Of a stretch of 64,000 nucleotides of DNA, positions 1 through 11,546 are shown piece by piece. The stretch lies in NCBI RefSeq assembly GCF_030272615.1, contig NC_081410.1:125479640-125543639 (forward strand). The letters are read 5' to 3'. The notes below the pieces were generated by a model. The model saw nothing but the letters and a program-made list of their open reading frames with translations, was not told the origin of the DNA and did no database searches. The stretch is from Cryptomeria japonica (taxonomy: Eukaryota > Streptophyta > Pinopsida > Cupressales > Cupressaceae). How positions within the stretch are numbered: position 1 is the first letter of the stretch; every line of letters begins with the position of its first letter. Both the position numbers and the translations under genes were made by a program.

Positions 1-295
1 CGCATTACTGCACCAGTTGACTGGTAATCACATTTATAATAGCTCCTATCAGCAGGAGGTACGACAACTACCCATGGGTATGCGAACTCTCAAATTCCTC
101 ATATGGAGATAGAGATATACAGGAATTATAAATTTCTCTTCCTGGTCCTCTACTCCATATGAAGAATTTCAGAGTCCTCATACTCATGATTACCAGGAAG
201 ACGATCAACGGAATCGCAACTATGATATCCATCGCCATTGCGGAAGAAGATACAATGGAATGACAGAGTGCAAACTATAAGTAGAATCGAGGATA

Positions 296-334
296 ATTTA
301 TAAATACACATTTATAAATACACATTTATAAATA
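296..334. repeat. Short tandem repeat, 14-bp unit
   Basis: About three copies of a unit reading taaatacacattta run head to tail. The stretch is AT-rich and has no coding signal. Confidence 0.7.
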
Positions 335-341
335 GAATCCG

Positions 342-643
342 CAAGGCACACTGTAAGCGTTGCCCGGCGGTTTCCGTACTGAGTCGACGTGGGAGTGCAC
401 ACATTTTTAATTTTTTTTAATTGGATAGGGAGTGCACACATTTAGTATTCTTTGCCCTACTCGAGTATTCTGTTAGTACATAAGTTTGGTCACTCCAATT
501 AAAATCTTTATTTTATTTTTGGTTATTTATCGCCGAAGGTGTTCTTACACATTTATCTTAGTTTGCAAGGCACACTGTAAGCGTTGCCGGGCGCGTTTCC
601 GTATTGTAACGGTTTCTGAGTCGATGTGGGAGTGCATACATTA
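342..643. repeat. Diverged direct repeat (342-410 and 567-643)
   Basis: Two copies begin with gcaaggcacactgtaagcg and continue through a GC-richer stretch to gtgggagtgca. They are about 225 bp apart. The second copy has an extra gtaacggttt block. The spacer carries a second repeated module (tttggtcactccaattaaa near 485 and tttggtcacttgcaattaaa near 667). The pattern suggests an old tandem duplication of a unit of about 225 bp. No ORF or terminal structure links it to a known element. Confidence 0.65.
512..566 (+). repeat. Dispersed repeat, second copy at 4591-4646
   Basis: The stretch starting ttttatttttggttattta and ending near acacatttatctt recurs with a few substitutions at 4591-4646. There it lies directly after the end of polypyrimidine unit 1. 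The two copies may mark a sequence shared by the DNA on both sides of that unit. Confidence 0.6.
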
Positions 644-759
644 TTTGAGTATTCTCTTTTACAAGTTTGGTCACTTGCAATTAAATCTTACGTCGAAGGC
701 GTCTTTTTATATGAGATGCACCAACTAAAAATCAATGGTGGACGTTCACGGATAGACAA

Positions 760-2750
760 TGCAAGATGATTGCACTGCGCACAACCATTCGGCCGATATT
801 TTCACTTTTTCCTGTATTGAAAGACAACTTGATTGACGTATCTCAAATCACTCGCGAAGGATTCCAGAAGAAGACCCACTTCTTCTTTGGCTCACAACAC
901 CAACTCATATTTGAATGCGCGATACAAAACTTGACTGCAGAGAGACTCTTCAGCAGGAAATACGCACTGATCATTCAAGATAGACTATCTCAATAACCCA
1001 CTGATTACAGTTAATCACAGAAAGCATCATCCTAACCTTTTCAACATTCAAGGTTTAGTCTGCAAGAGATAATTACTCCCATCACAACTTTTATTCTTTT
1101 TATTTTTGTTTATGGCTGCCCCTTCAACAAAATAGAATGATCCATACGCAGATCGTATACAGCAATGTATATTGTCCCAAAGTAATGTTTCCAGAGCAAG
1201 CTATGAGTTACACGGTTATGTGACTTCATTGGCAGAGCTATAACTTGGCTACCTCTAGCAATCTTTTGGTTAATGATATATTCATTGCAGGAAATCCAGG
1301 GAATTTTACTACATGACTAATAGATACCAGAGATGTGCAAATAATTATTTGTTTTCTTTTTGTGAGGTTTGAGAGGGCTAGCTCATCTACTTTCCAATGC
1401 CCAAAACTCTGTACATAGGCAACAACGTGCAGTAATGATGCTGCAATAATATTATTGTTACTTTCTATTGTCTGTTTCTTTTTTCCCTTTTCTTTGTTTG
1501 AGGCATTTTGCAGGTGAAGGAAGGCAGCTCGAACAGAGAGTTTTCTGTTGCCAATACCCAAATGAATTCATGGAATTTTGCTGTAACCTTCTATATAAGA
1601 TACTCGAGTGAGATCAAACTTAAGTGGATCGGAAATGACACAAATCCAAACCAAATTTTGGTTTTTTATTTATTTGAAAATAAATTCAATAATCAAAATT
1701 GAAACAATACAAGAAAAATAATGTAAACTGGTTGACGTTCATTAAGCTCTTAATCATGAAACAAACATTAAAGAATACAACATATCTATACTTAAAATCC
1801 ACTAATGTCTGGTTTTCAACTTCTCAGAAGGAAGCATTGAAATAAATACCTGACTCAGTCTCCCACAATAGCACGGTGTGAAAGGAACAATTCAGAGGCA
1901 CTTTCATAAGGGTTTGTTATTGGGCTTCTAATAAATGCCAATATATCCCTCTCTCATATGCCAAATTATTATTATTTTTTTAATATTATTAAATTTTGAT
2001 ATACATTAATTTTGAATTTAGATTTAAGTTTGAAATTTATTTTAATGATTTATGTTCTTTTTATGAAATTACAAATAATAATGAAATGTTATTAGAATTG
2101 ATTTAATCACTTTCTTATTCTCTTCCTCTCTCTTTGTCTCTTCTATTTTGGAAGTAGATAGACTTTACACCACATTATCTATCTACTGTTATGGATGTCT
2201 ATTTGACAACATTTAATATTGAATTAAGACCTTTCCACCTGATTACAATGAAATTTGGGTGGCAATGCCAGTTAATTCTTGCAAGTAAGCCTTTCTCAAT
2301 TGAACTAGATCATGTGTTCCACCTAGATAAGTAGCAGATTTCAAATTTCATTTAGATATTTTATGTCAAGCACTGGAATAAATGGCCTTATCAAGATCAA
2401 TAACTTAGTATTTTTCAACATTGATCAAATATGCTTACTTGTATTCTTATATTAACTATGATTTTTTTGCAAGAAGAGTGGTATAGATATAACATCAATA
2501 AAAGATATCAATGTCTTGACAAGTAGAAAACAATTAGTGAAAAAAGTAAGTAAAAAATAAAATAGCAAAAAAAAACAAATGAATAATGATCCAATTACTT
2601 TAGACATAGTAATCATCTTGCACATCTCTCCTTAAACATGGATTGTCAATCTATGTTGTCAGTTGATTCGATTAATATAGTGAATGTGAAACATTCCAAT
2701 ATAAGAATATTGTGGTAAAAAATTACCATAATTATTATATTAGAAATAAT
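760..2750. other. Unassigned AT-rich DNA
   Basis: No convincing ORF, terminal repeat or RNA gene was seen. Short open stretches near 766-996, 1238-1561 and 1508-1702 lack recognisable motifs and look random. 1960-2110 is a poly-A/T-rich low-complexity run. Confidence 0.5.
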
Positions 2751-3134
2751 ATTTCCTCTTTCTCTTGCACACTTCATATCTCTTGTTTTCTATCTATATC
2801 TCTTTTTTTCCCAAGCTCCTTATCCCCCTCTTACTTCTCTATATCTCTTTCTATTTATATCTCTACCTCTAACTCCTTATCTCTATTCCTATCCCTTTCT
2901 ATGGTCTCTCTGTCTCTCCTCTCTACCTCTTTCAATCTATATCTTTCTCTACCTCTATCTCCCTATATATATCTCTCCTTATCTCTCCATCTCTTTCCCA
3001 ACCCCTCTCTATCTCTTTTAATATCCCTCTCTATCTCTCTATGTCACCATCTATCTCTCTATGTCACCCTCTATCCATATCTCTTTGTCCCTCCCTCTCC
3101 CTCTCCCTCTTTATAGATTAAGCTATCTCTCCCT

Positions 3135-3272
3135 TGTTACAAGCTAGGGTTGTCGTTGCACCAAAAGATCGACCTATCAATGCCCGATACAACCACTAGA
3201 CTTATAGAATCCACAGGAGGCTGTTAAACCATATCATGAATCCCTGCGAGGGACGTTGTCCCACTGCCAACA
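3135..3272 (-). repeat. TRIM LTR, 3' copy on the minus strand
   Basis: 138 bp, TG..CA bounded, paired with 3341-3478. The purine-rich PPT-like tract lies immediately to its right at 3273-3285. Confidence 0.85.
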
Positions 3273-3340
3273 ATCCCCCTCCCAGCATCACTCACCGTGG
3301 CCTGCGTGATTAGAACTTGTGACCAAGCTCTGATACCACT

Positions 3341-3478
3341 TGTTACAAGCTAGGGTTGTCATTGCACCAAAAGATCGACATGTCAATGCCCGATACAACC
3401 ACTAGACTTATAGAATCCATAGGAGGTTGTTAAACCATATCATGATTCCCCACGAGGGATGCTAGCCCACTGCCAACA
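3341..3478 (-). repeat. TRIM LTR, 5' copy on the minus strand
   Basis: 138 bp, equal in length to its partner. The primer-binding site complementary to initiator tRNA-Met abuts its left side at about 3327-3338. Confidence 0.85.
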
Positions 3479-4119
3479 TCTATTTCTACTCTCTCTACCT
3501 ATTTCTCTCCTTCTCTCCCTCTTCTACATATCTCTCTCCATTTCTCTCCACCCCTCTCACTCTCCCTCCTCTATCTCTCTCTCTCTCCCTCTTTTCATCC
3601 TATGTCTATCTCTCCCTTTCTCTCCATCCCTCTCTCTATATCCCTCTCTCTATCTCTCCCCTTATTTCCCTTCCTTTGTGTATCCTTATCCCCCTATCTA
3701 TTTCTCTATTTCCACCTCTCTCTCCCTTTCTCTTCCCATATATATCTCCATCTCTCTCATTCTCTTCTCACATATCTCTATGTCTCCATCTCTATTTGTT
3801 TTCCTCTCTATCACTTTGCCTCCTTCTCTCTATATCTCTTTATATCTTTATCACTATATCTAACCATTTATATCTCTCTCTATCTCTTCCTTTGGACCTC
3901 TTCCTCTATATCTTTATCTCTTCCTCACGATATCCCTATTTGTCTCTATTTTTATCTCTTCGTCTACCTCCCTATCTATTTATCAACTTCTCTCCCTCTA
4001 TCTTGATCTCTATGTTTTTCTTCTTCTCTCCCCTTCTATTTCTAGGCATCTCTCTCCATATATCTATCTCTTTTATTCCCTACCTTTATCTCTCCATACT
4101 TATTCTTACACGTTTTCAT

Positions 4120-4122
<3 letters not shown>

Positions 4123-4201
<79 letters not shown>
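4123..4201. repeat. (TC)n microsatellite, about 39 repeats
   Basis: Uninterrupted TC dinucleotides inside polypyrimidine unit 1. Confidence 0.98.
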
Positions 4202-4203
<2 letters not shown>

Positions 4204-4590
4204 CCTATCTCCATCATCATCTCTATCTATATCCTTATACATTTCCATCTCTCACTCTTCCCCCTTCTCTCTCTTGTTATCCCTATCTCTCCCTCTATTT
4301 GTATTGCAAACATCGCATGAGACCATTGGTAATGAAGCTTGATTATCTTCATGATTTAGAGTATTTTATTTTAGTCGTGTTTGCATCCATGTAAGTGAAT
4401 GCATGGTTGATTTGAAGCTATCACTTCTCCATTGAGATCTATGTTTTATAGATAACATCATTTGCTAAATGGCCTACCAATTCATTGCACTTACTATAAA
4501 ATTGTATGTAAAAACTAGATCAAAATGTTTTCTAATTGACCTTTCACACCAATTCGGCGTACCCATTGCACACCAAGGTGCAATTGCTAG

Positions 4591-4646
4591 TTTTATTTTT
4601 GGTTATTTATCCGTGAACGCGTTCTTACACATTTATCTTGGTTTTG
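4591..4646 (+). repeat. Dispersed repeat, copy of 512-566
   Basis: Begins ttttatttttggttattta exactly after the CTAG end of polypyrimidine unit 1 and matches 512-566 with scattered differences. Confidence 0.6.
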
Positions 4647-5017
4647 GTTATTTAATTTGTCATTCATCTAGTTCTATTTACCAAAAAGTTATAACTTGTT
4701 GGCAACTATATTGTTATATATATACTCTTAAATTTATTATAATAAAATATATTATAACACATATTTCTATCCTTTCTTCTTTTATGGGTGTGTATTTGAA
4801 TGGGACGAGCTGAACTATTTTCTATGGTAAAAGTACATGTCATTGTTGTCCGTTGAATTATTTTCTACATATCTAGCTTGGCAGATAAACAATATGACCT
4901 AATATTTTTTATTAATTAAATATCTATTATTATAAACAATTTTTAAAAATCATTTTTATTATTTATATATAGGAAGCTAAAAAATAATAAATACGTGTTA
5001 AAAAATAAACACTCATA
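4647..5017. other. Unassigned AT-rich DNA
   Basis: Very AT-rich sequence with no ORF or repeat boundary that I can define. Confidence 0.4.
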
Positions 5018-5700
5018 AAAGAAGAAAGGATAGAAAATATGGTAGAAACGAATATCAAAATCTAATATAAGATAAAAACGATAGTTAATTTGAATGTTTT
5101 TACTACTTTTTTATGTTTTTTGTTTTTTTATGTTTTAGGTTTTAAGAAGAAAGGACGGAAAATATGGTAGAAACGAATGGCAAAATCTAATATAAGAGAA
5201 AAACGATAGTAACGTGTTTACTTTTTTTTTTTAATGTTTTTTAAAAGTTTTTTTATATTTTAGGTTTTAATTTATTTTATTTATATTAATAAAATATATC
5301 TTACAAAATACATGCGGAAACAAAAAAAAATATGGTAGAAAAAAATGTGGTAAAAAATAGAGGTACATGAAAGGAGAATAGATAAAAAATGAATGTCAAA
5401 ATTTAATATATAGTACAAATGTAGAAAATGTGATTAAAAAAATGTCAAAATTTAATATATGATAAAAATGAACAATTAATTTTAGTGTTTGCTTATTATT
5501 TTGTCTTTTCAGTGTTTTTTTCTTTATGTTTTAGGTTTTATTTTATTCTATTTATCTTTATTACGTTTATTTAAAAAGGTTCATAAAATATACCACATGA
5601 AAGGAGATAGGATAGAAAATGTGGTAGAATATCAAATTTTAATGTGTGTTTATTATTTTTTCTTTTTTAATATTTTTTTTATATTTTAAGTTTAAATTTA
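5018..5700. repeat. Diverged AT-rich tandem array, unit about 110-130 bp
   Basis: The motifs gaaaggatagaaaatatggt, tcaaaatctaatataagata and tttatgttttaggtttta recur in the same order near 5022, 5142, 5310-5430 and 5590. Copies are diverged and partly truncated. The array continues into simple AT-rich sequence up to about 5950. Confidence 0.6.
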
Positions 5701-6784
5701 TTTAATTTATATTTATTGTTTTTCTAAAATTTATTTTATTTAGAATCAAAATTAATAAGGATTGAGATTAAGATTAAGGATAATTAATTAGAATTAGGAT
5801 TAATATTAAGGGTAAAAATAATTATAATTTATTTATTATTTTTTAAAATAATTATATTTAAGAATTAGATTTAAGATTAAGTTTAAATTATTTGATTATA
5901 ATTATAGTGATTAAGTTACAATTATAATTATATATATTTAATTAATCCACTATTATAGTTAATTATGGTTTTATCTCTCCCTCTTTCTATTTCCTTATTT
6001 GTCTTATTCACTATGGCTCTCTTGCTCTCTATTTCCTTCTCACTCCTCTATCTATATCTTTCTATCCATATCTTTCTACCTCTATCTCCTTATCTCTTTC
6101 TATATCTATCTTCTTATCTTTCTCTATCTCTCTCTGTATATCTCTCTTTATATATCAATCATTGTCTCCCTCTCTTCATATATATCTATTGAGCTATATT
6201 TTCCCTTCTCTCTCTATCTCTCTCTCTCATCTCTCTATCTCTCTATATCAGGTCTTCTATCTTTATCTTTCTTTTCTCTCCCTCTCCCTTTTTTATATAT
6301 TGATATATATCTACTTCCCCCTTTTCTCTTTCCCCCTTCTACCCATCTCTCCCTTTTTTCCCCATATATCTCTATCTCCATCTCTTTCTCTTCCCATATA
6401 TCTCTACCTCCCCCCCTCTCTCTCTCCATATTTACTTGTCTATCTCTACTTCACTTTATTTTAGTTTCCATGTCTCTCGATTCCTTTATCCCTATGTATA
6501 TATCTCCCTATATATGTATGCTTCTATCACTTTATCTCGCAATATATATCTCTCTCTATCACTCCCTTTATCTCTTCATCTCCATCTCTCGCTCTTTATC
6601 TCTCCCTTTACCTATTTCTATCTTTCTATCTATTTATCTCCCTCTTCATAGACCTTTATATCTATATATCTTTGCCTCTTTATTTATCCTCATATTTAAG
6701 TTTCTATATAGAAATTATCTATAATTTTATGTTTCTATCTATCTCTCTCATTCTCCCCCTCTCTCCTCTATACATTTATCTCTT

Positions 6785-6907
<123 letters not shown>

Positions 6908-7111
6908 CACTCTATTTCTCCCTCTTTTATCCCTTTCTCCCAATTGCAAACATAACATGAGGCTATTGATAACATTTGGAACCTAATTTTATTCCTAAGT
7001 GAAAGTATTTTTTAGTTTCTTTGAATCCTTGCAAGTGAATGTATAGTTAATTTAAAGGTATCACTTCTCCATTGAGACCTTTATCCAAAAAACAACATTA
7101 TTCAATAAATG

Positions 7112-7853
7112 TCCTACCGATATCTCTATTTCTTTATCTATTCCTCCCTATCTCCCTATCTATCTCTCTATTGATGCATCTATCTATGTTTATCTTACCA
7201 TATATCTCTATCACTCTCTCTTTCTCTTCTTGTATATCTCCATCTCCTTGTCTTTCTCTCTTCATCTCTATCCATCTTTATCAATCTATTTGTCTCTCTC
7301 CCCCTCGCTATATCTCCTTATATTGTTATCTCTAGATATAACTTTATATCACCATCTATATCTCTACCTATATTTCCCTTTTTGTCTTTCTCTTCCTCTA
7401 TATATCTCTTCCTCTCTATCTCCCCCTCTCCATTTATATATTTATCTCTTCCATATCTATCTATCCCTCTCTCATCTCTCTTTATCTCTCCATCTCCCTC
7501 TCCCTCTCCATCTCTATCTCTATCTTCCTCTCTCTATATCTCCTTACCACACCCCCCCCCAACCTCTCTCTCTCCATATTGCAAACATAAGATGAGATTA
7601 TTGGTAATGGAGCCTCATTATCTTTCGAATGTAGAGTTTTTGTCTTGATCATGTTCAGAAGGATCCATACTTGATTCAAATCTATCACTTCTTTATTGAG
7701 ACCTTTGTTAAACCAAAAACTTATTTTCTTAGTGGCCTACCAATTGAACTCATGTACTGTACATATGTATGCAACTAATAGACCAATATTTTTCCTAATT
7801 AGTCTTCTACACCTTTTCAGTGTACCCATTGCACACTAAGGTGCAATAGCTAG
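7112..7853 (+). mobile_element. Polypyrimidine-rich unit 3 (complete tail)
   Basis: A pyrimidine tract (7112-7576) is followed by a full tail (7577-7853) matching unit 1. It ends in the same 7-bp ATTGCAC/GTGCAAT hairpin (7828-7834 with 7841-7847), then AG, CTAG and T. As in unit 1, the terminus is compatible with a Helitron-type 3' end. No coding capacity. Confidence 0.4.
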
Positions 7854-8266
7854 TTATAATTATGCTAAGGACTTCTCTATGACATAATTATGCCTAAATT
7901 TTGAGATCAACGATTACAATTGAAAATATTATGACCATTCATTATTTTTACTATTTTTTGTGTTACCCTTTTTTCGTATAAGGAGAATCTAGCAAACCTT
8001 GAATAAATTAAGATTTTATCAAAAATATATTTCCATATTTATAAAATTAAATATAGTAACAAAATTATTCTCATTAAATATTGATTTGTCACATTTATAC
8101 TGAATCCTCAATTTAGTGATGTTTCTATAATTTAATTACTTAAAATAAATTAAGATTATGTCAACATATGTTTCTATATTTACAAATAAGTATCTATTTA
8201 TTTTCTTTATATTTTAATTCACAATTTTATGATGTTTCTATAATTTAATTATTTAAAATAAATTAA
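7854..8266. repeat. AT-rich flank with repeated aataaattaagatt module
   Basis: The module aataaattaagatt followed by a tatttc/tttctatatt segment occurs near 8002, 8145 and 8256. The third copy is interrupted by element X and resumes at about 32006 on the far side, so X inserted into this small tandem array. Confidence 0.55.
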
Positions 8267-8271
8267 GATTA
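8267..8271. repeat. Target-site duplication of element X, left (GATTA)
   Basis: GATTA directly precedes TGTGTGAGTG and recurs at 32001-32005 directly after TATCTACA. A 5-bp duplication is normal for LTR-retrotransposon integration. Confidence 0.7.
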
Positions 8272-9558
8272 TGTGTGAGTGAAAAATATGTGCAAATAAA
8301 ATAAAAGTAATTTAACAATCTAACTACACAAAATCCATTCAAACACTCGAGATTGGGATGACTAAGAAGGAAGAATAGATAAACAACATAATAGCAATTA
8401 AAATGTAAACTCTAGATTTATCCTTTGATTTGATACTCCCTTGATTTGATGTGTGCTTTCTATATGGTAGATATTCGATTGTGCTCCATGATAGTGAATG
8501 CAAAGATGAAAACTAAGCAAGATGTGATACAAAATGCTATGCTAAATGGATGGGATTATGCAAAAAGATGAGTGATAATTTCAACATTATGAGGGTATGA
8601 AAATGAAAGTGGATAGCTAAAAGGGCATTATAATAGTATGGGAATGTGAAAGTGGATAGCTAAAATGGCATTATAACGGTATGGGAATGTGAAAGTGGAT
8701 AGCTAAAATGAAATTATAATGGTATGAGAATATGAAAGTGGTTAGATTGAGGTAGGAAAATGAGAAGATTAAATAGGCCAAGTTGAGACAAGAAGAGTCA
8801 TGTGCAAAAGAGCCACTTGTCCTTGAGAAAGGAAAATATCATGGATGGAAATGACAATTGTCTTTGAGCAAGGCAAGTGTCAAGGAAAAGAATGACAAAT
8901 GTCCTTGAGGATGCATGCCTATTTGAGAGAGAGACAACCAAATAAAAAGATTCATTTCCAAACATTAGGATATTTAGGAATACACACATATGGGGTGGAA
9001 AAGAGGTTGGAAAGAATAAAAGGATTCATTTCAAAATATTAGGATATTTAGCAATATACACATATGGGATGGGAAAGAAGTTGGAAGAAATAATAAAAGG
9101 ATGACTAAAACCCAAGGTTAGTTAATGGGTTAAGTTAGAGGAAGGTTTAGACGAGGGTTCAAGTTAGGAGACATGTGAGGAAATATAATTAATTTAATTA
9201 ATTAATTCCATGATATTTCCAAAAATTAGGATATTTAGGAATACACACATACGGGGTGGTAAAGTAGTTGGAAGAAATAAAAGGATGACTAAAACCCAAG
9301 GTTAGTTAATGGGTTAAGTTAGAGGAACAGTTAGATGAGGGTTAAGGTTAGGAGGCATGTTGGGAAATAGAATTATAATTAATTCTATAAAGGATATTAA
9401 GAGGAAAGGACAAAAAATGAATTAAATAGTCAAATTATGCATTTGATTTATTTAATAGAAGAAGGGATCAAATTTAATTAATTAATTGATTTATGATTGT
9501 TAATTAATTAATTAAAGGAGGAATATAGCATAATTAACAAAATTAATTAGCTAGAAGG
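8272..9558 (-). repeat. Element X 3' LTR, first part
   Basis: Homologous from about 8501 onward to 21451-22440. The LTR stops at ctagaagg where gypsy element G begins and resumes at 20979. Joined length is about 1389 bp. It contains a 43-bp minisatellite and two copies of a roughly 200-bp module (starts near 9048 and 9227) with aggatatttagnaatacacac. Confidence 0.75.
8594..8747. repeat. 43-bp minisatellite in X LTR
   Basis: Three and a half units of a 43-bp repeat containing gaaagtggatagctaaaa. The same array is present in the other X LTR at about 21544-21690, so it predates insertion of X. Confidence 0.8.
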
Positions 9559-10377
9559 TAATGCAGGAACATCCCCGGTTCATGGTGCAATCTTGCATCA
9601 ACCAAAAATATTTCCTTTTTGTTTTGCTTTCTATTTGTAGTTTCAACATTTCTTTCTATGTGTCCCAAATTTGGCTCACCGGATCCTGTGAAGTTGGATT
9701 TTACTTGAAGACCTGATCATCTTTCTTACTTCCAAACCGTGGATCATTTGGATCATTTTTCGGTAAGTTATCGCTACCCGGGTTTCGAGATAGTTTCTTG
9801 TTACCGGTTGACAGTTTCTTGTTACCAGTTGCTTGGATCTATTTGCATTGGTGATCTACCGAATCCTTTCTATAGCTTTTTGATCCCTGAGCATTGATTC
9901 TGATGTTCCTTGATGTGTGGCCAACCTTTTCCCATAATCTACACTTCATCCTTTGGATTTTTTAGAGGAATTTCTTTGGCAAAGGCCGACCTTGTTGGTT
10001 TTGCATGTTAGGTCTTGTTCTTCAAGTTTTGATCCCTTTTTGGGCTGACCGAATTTCCTTGGATCGTATAAATCATTGTAATAGAACATTAGTGTGAAGG
10101 ATAAAGAGAATCAAGTATAAAGACTAAGCATAGAAGATAGATCTTGAGATTTGAGGTCTTTTTTGTGACCTATTCTATACTTTGAGTATGTTTTAGCAGG
10201 CCTATGAGCGGGTTTCTGTAACCCAGTTGTTACCGGTTGGTTGTAATCAGTTTTCATGAAATAAAACAATCTATTCTGCATTTACTCCATCATATCTGTG
10301 TGTTTCTGTTATGTTTATTCTTGATGACCGGTCTGGATTGATCTCTTTGAGGTCCCTCCTAACCGGCAATTGCTTCA
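9559..10377 (+). repeat. Element G 5' LTR
   Basis: Matches 20159-20973 over its length with many substitutions. It ends ..gcttca, followed by AG and the primer-binding site. The first bases read TAATG where the 3' LTR has TGATG, so the terminal TG has decayed here. Confidence 0.85.
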
Positions 10378-10379
10378 AG

Positions 10380-10394
10380 TGGTATCAAAGTGAG
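10380..10394 (+). other. Primer-binding site of element G (tRNA-iMet type)
   Basis: TGGTATCAAAGTGAG lies 2 nt after the 5' LTR. It resembles the initiator-tRNA-Met PBS consensus TGGTATCAGAGC with one clear mismatch in the core. Confidence 0.75.
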
Positions 10395-10485
10395 TTTTTG
10401 TTCCAGAGGTTGCATTGTCCTGAGAATTTGTTGTAGGGTGGCGGACTGTGGATCCGACCTATAGCTGCAAAGGACTAGCGTAAAG

Positions 10486-11525
10486 ATGGCGCGAAGAGGA
10501 ACTAGGAATGGTGGAGTGTGTGGGAATGAAGACCCTGTTGTGATGGAAATGTTGCGAGGTATAGTAGCCCAGTTGGAAGTTGTGGAGATAGCCCAAAGAA
10601 GAGGTAGACACATTGAAGATGTAAGTGAATATGAACGAGAAGAAGACATGGTAGAACAAGTAAACCCACCGGCAGTTGATCCGTATGAGGAAAGGTTTTT
10701 AAGGGTTTTGAGTAGGGTGAATACTAAACCTCATTTTACCTCACCGGAATATGTTGGAAAATTGGATTCGGATGAATTGATGGATTGGATCTTGGAGATG
10801 GAGAAATATTTTGATTTTGAAAACACTACAAAAGAAAGGAAGGTAAAATATGCATGTACCTGGTTAAAAGGTCATGCATCTCTTTGGTGGGGGCATTTGC
10901 AAGTTGATAGATAGAGGAGAGGTAAAGAGAAGATCAAGACATGGGATCGGACGGTTGCTAAGTTGAAATCAAAATTTATGTTGGCTAATTATCAAGTGAA
11001 TTTGTTCTGAAAGTTGCAGAATTTGAGACAGAAAGAATCTAGTGTGAAGGAATACACCGAAGCATTCTACAATTTGAATATCAGATCCGGACATGTTGAT
11101 GATAAAATTGAACAAGTTGAAAGATATTTGAATGGATTGTAGGTGTCTATACAAGATGAAATCAGTTTGATCAAATTACATAGTGTTGAAGAGGCTTACC
11201 AATATGCCCTAAAGGCTAAAGAGAAGTTAAACAAAAGACATGAGCAGAGGTAGAGAGGTAGAGGTGGAAGGTTTATGGAGGAAGATTTAAAGGAGGAAGA
11301 GGATATACCAGAGGTAGAGGAACCAATACAGATCAGAACAAGGACAAATAAGTGAACAAAGAAGGTAGTTCATATTGGAAAGATGATAGAAATTTCTACT
11401 AGAGGAGAGAGTCGGATAGCTACCGGAATGACAATTTTGGAAGACAAGACAAGAGAACATTTAGAGGAACTTTCTATAAGTGTAGAGGAGAAGGACATCG
11501 TTCTTTCGAGTGTAAGAAGATAGAG
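10486..11525 (+). pseudogene. gag: Element G gag, broken
   Basis: Gag forms the retrotransposon particle and packages RNA. The N-terminal reading frame (10486-10914) opens MARRGTRNGG and includes a typical Retrotrans_gag stretch, VKYACTWLKGHASLWW. It stops at 10912, and further stops follow near 11008 and 11140. Homology continues through KEYTEAFYNLNIRSG and an Arg/Gly-rich linker. A CCHC-type zinc knuckle lies at about 11472-11513, but the first Cys position is Phe (codon 11472) while the second Cys (11481), His (11496) and last Cys (11511) remain. The knuckle is in a different frame from the start, so indels have occurred. Confidence 0.85.
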
Positions 11526-11546
11526 AATACCGAAAGAGTAGCAATA

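Larger units (their letters stand above)
3135..3478 (-). mobile_element. TRIM: miniature LTR retrotransposon, 344 bp
   Basis: Two 138-bp direct repeats (3135-3272 and 3341-3478) begin TGTTACAAGC and end CTGCCAACA, giving TG..CA termini. They enclose only 68 bp. Read on the minus strand, that spacer starts with AG then TGGTATCAGAGC, the standard initiator-tRNA-Met primer-binding site, and ends with a purine-rich GGGAGGGGGAT tract just before the second LTR. LTR, PBS, PPT and LTR with no coding room is the definition of a TRIM; such elements depend on other elements for proteins. The two LTRs differ at about 12 of 138 positions by hand count. I see no clean 5-bp target duplication in the CT-rich flanks. 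Confidence 0.88.
2752..4590 (+). mobile_element. Polypyrimidine-rich unit 1 (putative Helitron-like, non-autonomous)
   Basis: A long degenerate tctctatctc-type stretch (2752-3134 and 3479-4320, split by a TRIM) leads into a unique tail at 4301-4590. The tail recurs at 7577-7853 and, in part, near 6940-7110 and 32735-32922. It ends in a 7-bp stem with a 6-nt loop (4565-4571 with 4578-4584), then CTAG, then T. A hairpin near a CTRR end followed by T resembles Helitron 3' termini, but the hairpin is only 2 nt from CTAG instead of the usual 10-12. No Rep/helicase is present and the 5' end is not defined. The long Ser/Leu/Tyr-rich open frames here are products of the simple repeat, not genes. Confidence 0.4.
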
